A stretch of DNA of 8,300 nt from Gammaproteobacteria bacterium. Lineage in GTDB: Bacteria; Pseudomonadota; Gammaproteobacteria; UBA9214. The notes under the pieces are model-generated. The model searched no databases, was not told where the DNA came from, and saw only the letters and a program-made list of their open reading frames with translations. The position numbers were made by a program, and so were the translations under genes. The stretch spans positions 11,670 through 19,969 of the forward strand of contig DMKK01000156.1 in NCBI GenBank assembly GCA_003454335.1. The letters run 5' to 3'. Shown piece by piece: positions 1-6,248 of the stretch. How positions within the stretch are numbered: the stretch's first letter is position 1; the number at the start of each line of letters is the position of its first letter.

Positions 1-61
1 GGCGAGGACGCCGCTCCCACAGGACCGGCCGGGATTCGCGCCGGGGCGGTGCTCCCACAGG
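1..61 (-). repeat. Tandem pair of REP-like palindromic units
   Basis: The 11-mer GCTCCCACAGG occurs at 13-23 and again at 51-61, a perfect direct repeat with a 38-bp period. Each copy follows a small GC-rich inverted repeat on the plus strand: GGCG/CGCC at 1-4 and 9-12, and CGCC/GGCG at 39-42 and 45-48. Read on the minus strand, the unit starts CTGTGGGAGC and then forms a hairpin. This is the general form of the REP elements common between genes in Pseudomonas and Xanthomonas-type genomes. The first copy is cut by the window edge, so the cluster probably continues to the left. It lies just downstream of the minus-strand kinase gene, where REP hairpins often protect 3' mRNA ends. No T-tract follows, so it is not a standard terminator. 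The assignment rests on form, not on a database match. Confidence 0.6.
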
Positions 62-66
62 TGTGT

Positions 67-1353
67 CTATTGTTGTAGGAGCGGATTACATGACTGTCGC
101 GCCAGCAACGCTGCCCCGTATGCCGCTTCCTGATGTACGGCCGCGACCACGGGGATGCCCAGTAGCTGCGAGCGTATTGTACGCCAGCTAGCATTGACTG
201 CACCGCCGCCGGTGGTGATGATTTTTTCCGGCCAGGGTGCGCCCAGCTCGGCCAGTTTCCGGTAACCCTGCAATTCAATGCGGGCAATCCCTTCCAGGAT
301 CCCCTGAAAGAACATCAGGTCCCCGGCGGGCCTTGGTTGCAAACGCGGTTGCAGGCCGGGATCGTTGACCGGGAAGCGTTCCCCCGCACTAACCAGCGGA
401 TAGTAATCCAGTCCGGTCGGTTCGTCAGCAGAGATCATGCCGGTAAGTTGTGTGATTTCTTCGCTATTGAAATATTGCTGCAATACCGCGCCACCGCTGT
501 TGGAGGCGCCGCCGGCCAGCCAGCTGTTGCCGAGGCGGTGGCTGTAGATGCCAACTTCCGGGGCGAAGACGGGAGTGTCCGAACGGATCTTCAGGACCAG
601 GGTGCTTCCCAGTGAAGTTACCGCCTCGCCGGTCTGTGCGCCGGTGGCAATGAAACTTGCCGTGCTGTCGGTGGTGCCACTGAGAATACGCGTCTCTGCT
701 GTCATGCCCCAGCGCTTACACCAGGTCGGTTGCAGTGTGCCGACAGCTTGTCCGGCGGAAACAACATCGGGTAACAGGGCCGGCGGGATATTTAACCCGC
801 TCAGCCATGCCGGCCAACAGGCGTTTACCACGTCATAGCCCAGTTTCAGGGCATTGTTCTCATCGGTGATACCGAACATACCGGACAACCGGCCCAGCAG
901 CCAGTCAGCCTGATGCAGGGCATGGTGTGCTGCATTGCAGGCGGGTTGCTGCAACAGCCATAACAGTTTGGCAAGGCTGGAGCTGGCGCCCCGGGCGGCG
1001 GTTTCAACCGGGGCGATGCGGTCAATCTGTGCGGCCTGCTCGCAGGCCCGGGCGTCGTTGTACATCAGTGCTGGTAACAGCGGGGTGCCGCTGGCGTCGC
1101 TGCAAAGCAGGGTGGCCGAGGTGCCATCCAGTGCGATGGCCGCGATGGTGTCCAGTGGAAACTCGGTCGCGAGCTGGTCCAGGTTCACTGTCAGGGCCTT
1201 CCACCAGGCCTCCGGGTCCTGCTCGACCGCATTACCTGATCGGTCGGGTGCGGGCAGCGGGGTGCGGATTTCAACCTTGATGGTGGCATCGGCATCAATA
1301 ACGCAGCTACGGCACCCCGAGGTGCCGATATCAATGCCAAGGTAGTGTTTCAC
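67..1353 (-). CDS. FGGY-family carbohydrate kinase, short type, possibly D-ribulokinase
   Basis: This 428-residue protein is a sugar kinase of the FGGY/ASKHA fold, transferring phosphate from ATP to a sugar or polyol hydroxyl in the cytoplasm. Seen directly: the N-terminal phosphate-binding motif GIDIGTSG at residues 6-13 (D8, T11), the ALDGTSATLL stretch near 75-84, GTTDSTASF at 226-234 with D229 as the likely catalytic base, the second-domain SLGST at 247-251, and the nucleotide-site TGGGAVNASW at 381-390. Most FGGY kinases have about 480-550 residues. At 428 this resembles the short cyanobacterial/plant branch (SePSK, AtXK-1), for which D-ribulose kinase activity is known. That substrate is inference, and xylulose or another ketose is possible. 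The start is GTG at 1353-1351, chosen because the GID motif follows as in the family; no strong Shine-Dalgarno precedes it. It lies 50 bp after queF on the same strand. No transporter, dehydrogenase or regulator lies beside it in the window. The last codons come from a REP-like repeat. Confidence 0.85.
   Translation of the reverse strand: MKHYLGIDIGTSGCRSCVIDADATIKVEIRTPLPAPDRSGNAVEQDPEAWWKALTVNLDQLATEFPLDTIAAIALDGTSATLLCSDASGTPLLPALMYNDARACEQAAQIDRIAPVETAARGASSSLAKLLWLLQQPACNAAHHALHQADWLLGRLSGMFGITDENNALKLGYDVVNACWPAWLSGLNIPPALLPDVVSAGQAVGTLQPTWCKRWGMTAETRILSGTTDSTASFIATGAQTGEAVTSLGSTLVLKIRSDTPVFAPEVGIYSHRLGNSWLAGGASNSGGAVLQQYFNSEEITQLTGMISADEPTGLDYYPLVSAGERFPVNDPGLQPRLQPRPAGDLMFFQGILEGIARIELQGYRKLAELGAPWPEKIITTGGGAVNASWRTIRSQLLGIPVVAAVHQEAAYGAALLARQSCNPLLQQ
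73..87 (+). repeat. Inverted REP-like half-unit overlapping the kinase 3' end
   Basis: The core GTAGGAGC at 75-82 is the reverse complement of GCTCCTAC, one base different from the GCTCCCAC core of the two units at 1-61, and it points the opposite way. Together the three copies suggest a mosaic of direct and inverted REP units. This copy lies inside the last codons of the kinase gene, whose stop is at 67-69. It is short and has no obvious hairpin of its own, so it may be a degenerate half or a chance match. Confidence 0.45.
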
Positions 1354-1360
1354 GGCGGGC

Positions 1361-1380
1361 TAGCCAGTAAGTGACTGCTA
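1361..1380 (-). other. Small hairpin in the queF-kinase gap
   Basis: In the 50-bp gap, 1361-1368 (TAGCCAGT) pairs with 1374-1380 (ACTGCTA) around a 5-base loop, leaving one bulged C: a seven-pair stem. In the leftward transcript it ends just seven bases before the GTG start of the kinase. It is not followed by a U-run, so it is unlikely to terminate transcription. It could influence kinase translation or mark a processing site, or it could be chance. Confidence 0.3.
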
Positions 1381-1403
1381 ATGAAGGTGCTGGAGGCAGG
1401 GTG

Positions 1404-1793
1404 TTATTTGAGTTTTACCGACGCTGGTGCTTCCCAGCCGTCCTGGCGATGCTCGACCACCACGTCGGTATAAACCCCACCGCGAACATTGAATTTCGCG
1501 CGCAGGCGCATAAAGCGCGGCTGGCAGCAGTTGACCAGGTCGTTGAGCATGCAGTTGGTGATGTCCTCGTGAAAGGCGCCTTCATCACGAAACGACCAGA
1601 TGTATAATTTAAAGGACTTCAGTTCGACGCACAGCTGATTCGGAATGTACTCAAGGTACAGGGTGGCAAAGTCCGGCTGGCCGGTTTTCGGGCACAGACA
1701 GGTAAATTCCGGTGTGCGAATGCGAATGGTGTAATCCCGGTCCGGGTGCGGATTGGGAAAGGTCTCGAGATCCTTGCTGGGTTGTGTTGACAT
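1404..1793 (-). CDS. queF: NADPH-dependent 7-cyano-7-deazaguanine reductase (preQ0 reductase)
   Basis: QueF reduces the nitrile of preQ0 to the amine of preQ1 using two NADPH, the last step before the base is inserted into tRNA by Tgt to make queuosine. It is a cytoplasmic enzyme with the tunnelling (T-) fold. In the 129 residues I see the active-site segment CPKTGQPDFATL with the nucleophile C34 and the acid D41, the QueF signature ELKSFKLY at 57-64, and the H75-E76 pair (FHED) that binds the substrate base. The spacing of these residues matches the Bacillus-type enzyme. It is the short, single-domain form, unlike the roughly 280-residue two-domain form of E. coli. The start is ATG at 1793-1791, with AAGG about 10 bases upstream as a plausible ribosome site. 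It is divergent from smc and probably first in a unit with the kinase. No other queuosine gene is in the window. Confidence 0.96.
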   Translation of the reverse strand: MSTQPSKDLETFPNPHPDRDYTIRIRTPEFTCLCPKTGQPDFATLYLEYIPNQLCVELKSFKLYIWSFRDEGAFHEDITNCMLNDLVNCCQPRFMRLRAKFNVRGGVYTDVVVEHRQDGWEAPASVKLK

Positions 1794-1854
1794 GATGGTG
1801 CAGCCTTAAAGGGATTTCCGGAACCATACAAGACACAAGATGATGTGTGCAAGC

Positions 1855-1882
1855 TTGACAACATAACAAAAGCTTGTATTTG
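1855..1882 (+). promoter_or_regulatory. Candidate sigma-70 promoter for smc
   Basis: TTGACA at 1855-1860 is a perfect -35 box. A 16-bp spacer leads to TATTTG at 1877-1882, a weak -10 with only the first three bases matching, so an activator or another -10 may be involved. Predicted initiation near 1889 would leave a leader of only about 22 bases before the smc ATG. Two AAGCTT palindromes (1851-1856 and 1870-1875) flank or overlap the -35/-10 region and could be protein-binding sites. Confidence 0.4.
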
Positions 1883-1892
1883 CGTGTGTCAA
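1863..1892 (-). promoter_or_regulatory. Candidate sigma-70 promoter for queF and the kinase
   Basis: On the minus strand TTGACA (1892-1887) matches the -35 consensus exactly. After an 18-bp spacer comes TGTTAT (1868-1863), which matches the -10 consensus at four of six positions. Transcription would start near 1856, giving a leader of about 60 bases before the queF ATG. I see no preQ1 riboswitch in that leader. The element overlaps the candidate smc promoter facing the other way. It was found by eye. Confidence 0.45.
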
Positions 1893-1911
1893 TCGAGTAG
1901 TCTAGCCGTCC

Positions 1912-4900
1912 ATGCGATTGTCAAAAATAAAGCTGGCAGGGTTTAAATCCTTTGTCGACCCGACCACGATCCACGTGCCCAGTAATCTGGTTGGTGTCAT
2001 AGGCCCGAACGGCTGCGGCAAGTCGAACATTATTGACGCGGTACGCTGGGTGATGGGTGAGTCTTCAGCCAAGCATTTGCGTGGCGAGTCCATGTCCGAT
2101 GTTATTTTTAATGGCTCCACTGGTCGCAAGCCGGTGGGTACTGCCAGCATCGAGCTGGCCTTTGACAATACCGACGGTACCATCGGTGGCCAGTATGCCG
2201 GTTATAACGAGATTTCCATCCGTCGCCAGGTGTCACGGGATGGTGCTTCCAACTATTTCCTGAATAACACGCGCTGCCGGCGCCGTGACATTACCGATAT
2301 TTTCCTCGGTACCGGTCTGGGACCGCGCAGCTACTCCATTATCGAGCAGGGCATGATTTCCCGCCTGATCGAGGCGAAGCCTGATGATCTGCGTGCGTTT
2401 CTCGAAGAAGCAGCCGGCATTTCCAAGTACAAGGAACGCCGCCGCGAGACAGAAAATCGTATAAAACATACCCGCGAGAACCTGGATCGCCTGAATGACC
2501 TGCTGGAAGAGATTGACAAGCAGCTCGACAAGCTGAAACGCCAGTCGCGTGCGGCGGAACGTTACAAGGAACTCAAGGCAGAAGAACGGCAGGTAAAGGC
2601 TGAATTGCTCGCCTTGCGGTATGCCTCCATGCACGCGGAGAGCAGTTCACGGGAAAATAAACTTCAGCAATGTGAGCTGGCCATGCAGGCCGAGCTTGCC
2701 GAGCAGCGCAGGATCGAGGCGGAGCTTGAGAAGTTGCGTGACAGTCTGCACGGTGCCAATGAGGCCTTTAGTGATGTACAGGGCAATTATTACCAGCTCG
2801 GTGCTGATGTGGCCCGTATCGAGCAGGCCATCCAGCACAACAAGGAGTCGCGTCAGCAGCAGCAGGAAGAATTATCGCGTGCCGAGCAGACGCTTGCCGA
2901 TGTCGAGGAACACATCAGGGTTGATACCACCCGGCTTGAAGAACTGGCGCGTGATATTGAGGCGATCGGTCCGGAACTGGCGTCGGCCACCGAACGTTCC
3001 GGGCAGTCTGCCGCAGCCCTGAAAGATGCCGAACAGGCGATGCATGCCTGGCAGGAAGAATGGAACGAATTCAACCAGCGGGCAGCTGAACGTGCACAGG
3101 TTGCGCAGGTTGAACGCACCCGGCTGGATCACCTCGATCGTCACATGCAGCAACTTGACGATCGTTTGCAGCGCATGGATGAAGAACAGCAGACCCTGGG
3201 CGACCAGTCAGTTGCCGGTGAACTGGAGCAGCTGGCACATGCATCCGAGGCGCAGGAAACAGTCGTTACCGGCAGCAAGGTAAATCTGGATGGCGCCGTG
3301 CGCCACATTACGGATGTTCGCTCGGGGCTGGAACAGCAGGAGCAGGAACTCGCGGCGCTGCAGAGTGTACATCACGACACCCGTGGACAACTGGCCTCCC
3401 TGGAAACGCTGCAACAGGCCGCCCTGGGACAACGTTCCGAACAGGTCAGTGGCTGGCTGACTGCGCAGGGGTTGCAGGGCGCACCGCGCCTGGCGCAGGA
3501 AATCCAGGTTGAACCTGGCTGGGAACATGCCGTTGAGACGGCTCTGGGTTTTTATCTCGAGGCCGTGTGTGTCGACGGGCTGGACCATGTCGGGCAGATG
3601 CTCGGCAGCCTGGAGCAGGGTGCTCTGGCCCTGTTTGATACGGGCGTTACCGCGGGTGCGCATACTCCGGCTGACAGGGGTGTGCCGCTGGGCAGCAAGG
3701 TGAGTTCGTCCTGGTCCCTGGGGGCGTTGCTGGATGGAATCTATGCGGTAGAAACACTGACACAGGCCCTGGCAAACCGCTCCGGGCTTGCTGCGCATGA
3801 ATCGATTGTTACCAAAGACGGTATCTGGGTCGGCAACAGCTGGCTGCGCGTTGCCCGTGATACCGATGAAAAGGCCGGTGTGCTGGAGCGCGAACGTGAG
3901 ATCAGTGAGCTGACTGCACAACTTGCCGCGCAGCTAGCCAGTGTCGATACCCTGCTGCAGTCTGTTGCGGCAGCACGCGAGTCACTGGTCACGGCCGAGC
4001 ATGAACGTGACCGCTTGCAGGATGAATACAACCAGGCGCTCCGCAAGGCCAGTGAGCTGCGTGCGGGGCTGGCAGCCGTGCAGACCCGGCTTGAACAGCA
4101 ACAGGCCCGCCGTGATCATGTCATGATGGAGTCAGAGGTGCTGCGCACCGAGAAGGAAAGTGAAGCGCAGGCAATGGCGGGTTCACAGAGCCTGCTTCAG
4201 GAAGCGCTGGGTGCCGTGGAAAAGCTGTCTGTTGAACGCGAGGAACGCACCCGGCAGCAACAGCATCTCAGCCGCGTGCTGGACGAGACTCGTGAACGCG
4301 CGCGCAGTGACCAGCAAACCGTGCACGAACTTGCCTTGCGGGCAGAGTCCATGCGTACTGCACAGGCAACGACCAGCCAGGCATTGACGCGCATGCGTGA
4401 ACAGTGTCAGCAACTGATCAGCCGGCGGGATCAGTTGACCGGTGTTCTCGATCAGGGTGATACACCGATCGTCGAACTGCAGAACGAACTGGAGGTGCTG
4501 TTATCCAGTCGTCACGAAGTCGAGGCAGCGTTGAACACTGCGCGCAAGCAGGTCGAGGATATCGAGCATGGTACACGGGAACTTGATCAGGAACGGATCA
4601 GGAAAGAGCGCAGTGTCAGCTCCCGGCGGGAGCAGATCGAACAGGAACGCATGGCCTGGCAGGAGATCAAGGTTCGCAGTGACACCCTGCTGGAGCAAAT
4701 CAATGAATCCGGTTTTGAATACCAGCCATTGCTGGAACAGCTGGAGGAAGATGCCAGTGTCGAGGTGTGGTCCGAGCAGGCTGACAAGCTGGAACGACGT
4801 ATCCAGCGACTGGGTCCGATCAATCTTGCTGCGATTGAGGAATATGAAGAAGAGTCCAGGCGCAAGGAATACCTTGATGCACAGCACACCGATCTGACAG

Positions 4901-5424
4901 AGGCACTGGCAACGCTGGAAAATGCGATTGGCAAGATTGACCGGGAAACACGCTCACGTTTCAAGGAGACCTTTGACCAGGTAAATACAGGTCTGCAGGA
5001 AAATTTTCCGGCCCTGTTCGGTGGCGGACAGGCCTACCTCGAGTTGACCGGCGATGACTTGCTGGATACCGGTGTGACGGTGATGGCGCGGCCACCGGGC
5101 AAGCGTAACAGCACGATTCATCTGCTCTCCGGTGGTGAGAAGGCGATGACGGCCATTGCGCTGGTATTTGCTATATTCAGGCTGAACCCTTCACCCTTCT
5201 GTATGCTGGACGAGGTGGATGCACCGCTGGATGATGCCAACGTTGGTCGTTATTGCGATATGGTGCGGAAGATGTCGCAGCACGTACAGTTTATTTTTAT
5301 TTCGCATAATAAAGTTACCATGGAAATGGCAAACCAGCTGACGGGCGTTACCATGCATGAGCCCGGTGTGTCCCGTCTGGTGGCAGTGGATATCGATGAA
5401 GCAGTCAAACTGGCGGCGGTCTGA
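1912..5424 (+). CDS. smc: Chromosome segregation protein SMC (condensin ATPase)
   Basis: SMC forms a dimer that, with ScpA and ScpB, extrudes and organises chromosomal loops and helps separate origins. Its 1170 residues show the full family layout. An N-terminal ATPase half begins MRLSKIKLAGFKSF with Walker A GPNGCGKS at 31-38 and the Q-loop Q146. A first coiled-coil arm runs about 170-505, rich in E, Q, R and L. A hinge occupies about 514-650 (GWEHAVETALGFYLEAVCVDG begins it near 536). A returning arm runs about 655-1000. The C-terminal ATPase half has the signature LSGGEKA at 1072-1078, Walker B ending in D1100-E1101, and the switch histidine H1132. Length is normal and no key residue is missing. 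The ATG at 1912 gives the usual family N-terminus, but only weak ribosome-site similarity precedes it. The gene ends in tandem stops (TGA TAA). scpA and scpB are not in the window. The neighbours zipA and ligA are in the order known from other SMC-bearing gammaproteobacteria. Confidence 0.98.
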   Translation: MRLSKIKLAGFKSFVDPTTIHVPSNLVGVIGPNGCGKSNIIDAVRWVMGESSAKHLRGESMSDVIFNGSTGRKPVGTASIELAFDNTDGTIGGQYAGYNEISIRRQVSRDGASNYFLNNTRCRRRDITDIFLGTGLGPRSYSIIEQGMISRLIEAKPDDLRAFLEEAAGISKYKERRRETENRIKHTRENLDRLNDLLEEIDKQLDKLKRQSRAAERYKELKAEERQVKAELLALRYASMHAESSSRENKLQQCELAMQAELAEQRRIEAELEKLRDSLHGANEAFSDVQGNYYQLGADVARIEQAIQHNKESRQQQQEELSRAEQTLADVEEHIRVDTTRLEELARDIEAIGPELASATERSGQSAAALKDAEQAMHAWQEEWNEFNQRAAERAQVAQVERTRLDHLDRHMQQLDDRLQRMDEEQQTLGDQSVAGELEQLAHASEAQETVVTGSKVNLDGAVRHITDVRSGLEQQEQELAALQSVHHDTRGQLASLETLQQAALGQRSEQVSGWLTAQGLQGAPRLAQEIQVEPGWEHAVETALGFYLEAVCVDGLDHVGQMLGSLEQGALALFDTGVTAGAHTPADRGVPLGSKVSSSWSLGALLDGIYAVETLTQALANRSGLAAHESIVTKDGIWVGNSWLRVARDTDEKAGVLEREREISELTAQLAAQLASVDTLLQSVAAARESLVTAEHERDRLQDEYNQALRKASELRAGLAAVQTRLEQQQARRDHVMMESEVLRTEKESEAQAMAGSQSLLQEALGAVEKLSVEREERTRQQQHLSRVLDETRERARSDQQTVHELALRAESMRTAQATTSQALTRMREQCQQLISRRDQLTGVLDQGDTPIVELQNELEVLLSSRHEVEAALNTARKQVEDIEHGTRELDQERIRKERSVSSRREQIEQERMAWQEIKVRSDTLLEQINESGFEYQPLLEQLEEDASVEVWSEQADKLERRIQRLGPINLAAIEEYEEESRRKEYLDAQHTDLTEALATLENAIGKIDRETRSRFKETFDQVNTGLQENFPALFGGGQAYLELTGDDLLDTGVTVMARPPGKRNSTIHLLSGGEKAMTAIALVFAIFRLNPSPFCMLDEVDAPLDDANVGRYCDMVRKMSQHVQFIFISHNKVTMEMANQLTGVTMHEPGVSRLVAVDIDEAVKLAAV

Positions 5425-5494
5425 TAACCGGCCTGGTCATCTGAATAGCTGCGCTGTTTCCCGGTAACAACAGTCTTTATTTTTAACATTATTT

Positions 5495-5500
5495 TCTAAT
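5495..5500 (+). promoter_or_regulatory. Possible -10 element upstream of zipA
   Basis: The 95-bp gap between smc and zipA is ordinary in its first half and strongly AT-rich from about 5475 to 5500. Within it TCTAAT at 5495-5500 matches the -10 consensus at five of six positions, but no good -35 box sits 16-18 bp upstream. A short CCGGT/ACCGG pair spans about 5427-5467 before the T-rich run, with too long a loop to count as a terminator. The gap may add a zipA-ligA promoter, or smc transcription may simply read through. Confidence 0.25.
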
Positions 5501-5519
5501 ACAGGTCAGATCTTATTCC

Positions 5520-6248
5520 ATGGAAAATTTACGCTGGATACTCTTGCTAGCCGGGGCCATTGTTATCCTGGCGGTTTATCTTGTCAGTTACTATCAGGGG
5601 CGACGCCATCAGTCGGCACGCAGCAGCAGTTCGCGTACGCCGCCGGTTCTCAATGAAGATAGTCATGACACAGCTGCTATGGATTGCAGCAGCGACATGG
5701 ATGAAGCACTGGAACAGCTGGGGCAGATTGTTGCTGCGGACACTCCGGCTGTTGAAGAAGTCGTTATCGAAATGCCGGCGGAGAAGCGCGGGCCTGTGAC
5801 CGCGACTGCGACGGACAGGGTATTTACCCTGTTTGTAAAGGCACCACGCGGCGTTCCGTTCCGCGGGCCTATCCTGCTGGGCGCGCTGGCTGATGCTAAG
5901 CTCGAATATGGCGATATGCAGATTTTTCATCGTATTGAAATGGTTGACGGCCGTGAGAAGGTTCTCTTTTCAGTCGCAAATATCAGGGAACCGGGCATTT
6001 TTGACTTGTCCGAGATGGAGAATTTCACTTCGGAAGGGGTTGTTCTGTTCGTGCAGGTTCCCGGCACTGCTGATGCAGTACGCGCCTTTGATGCCATGGT
6101 TGAGTCGGCACGGATTCTGGCCGACAGCATGGATAGCCGGGTGAGCGATGCAACACAGAGCCCGTTGACGAACCAGACCATTACCCATATGCGGGAAGAG
6201 GTGATCGGCTGCCAGCTGCAACAGCGGGTAGCCAATGCGGTGTCATGA
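5520..6248 (+). CDS. zipA: Cell division protein ZipA
   Basis: ZipA is an inner-membrane protein that binds the C-terminal tail of FtsZ, anchors the Z-ring with FtsA and recruits later division proteins. Of its 242 residues, 6-25 form one hydrophobic membrane segment right at the N-terminus, followed by basic residues (GRRH), which places the bulk of the protein in the cytoplasm as expected. Residues 31-99 are a low-complexity linker, first Ser-rich, then acidic. Residues 101-237 are the globular FtsZ-binding domain, with the typical run PFRGPILLGAL and then LEYGDMQIFHR at 128-138. E. coli ZipA has 328 residues with a long Pro/Gln-rich linker. Here the linker is much shorter and lacks Pro/Gln repeats. 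The ATG at 5520 puts the membrane segment at the very start, as in the family; the AGG at 5503-5505 is rather far to be a strong ribosome site. Its stop overlaps the ligA start. Confidence 0.96.
   Translation: MENLRWILLLAGAIVILAVYLVSYYQGRRHQSARSSSSRTPPVLNEDSHDTAAMDCSSDMDEALEQLGQIVAADTPAVEEVVIEMPAEKRGPVTATATDRVFTLFVKAPRGVPFRGPILLGALADAKLEYGDMQIFHRIEMVDGREKVLFSVANIREPGIFDLSEMENFTSEGVVLFVQVPGTADAVRAFDAMVESARILADSMDSRVSDATQSPLTNQTITHMREEVIGCQLQQRVANAVS
6245..6248 (+). other. ATGA stop-start overlap of zipA and ligA
   Basis: The zipA stop TGA (6246-6248) and the ligA start ATG (6245-6247) share bases. No clear Shine-Dalgarno lies just before the ligA ATG, so ligA is probably translated by ribosomes finishing zipA, keeping the two proteins coupled on one mRNA. 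Confidence 0.85.

Noticed and set aside
1..66. Intrinsic terminator for the kinase gene
   Set aside because: The hairpins are GC-rich, but no T-run follows on the minus strand; repeated cores fit REP units better.
935..1345. Plus-strand open frame of 136 codons opposite the kinase
   Set aside because: The minus-strand frame carries all FGGY motifs in order, while this one has low-complexity Arg/Ser/Ala composition and no motif.
1794..1856. preQ1 riboswitch in the queF leader
   Set aside because: I looked for the small preQ1-I pseudoknot pattern (a GC-rich stem, A-rich tail and start-site pairing) and did not find it; the leader shows only a weak CACA/TGTG pairing. A covariance-model search would settle it.
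3208..3921. Open frame of 237 codons on the minus strand inside smc
   Set aside because: It lies wholly opposite the hinge-coding part of an intact smc, and its translation shows no recognisable domain. A long antisense frame is expected from the codon usage here.
5425..5519. Intrinsic terminator between smc and zipA
   Set aside because: The only pairing before the T-rich stretch is about five base pairs across a loop of roughly 30 bases, too weak to call.
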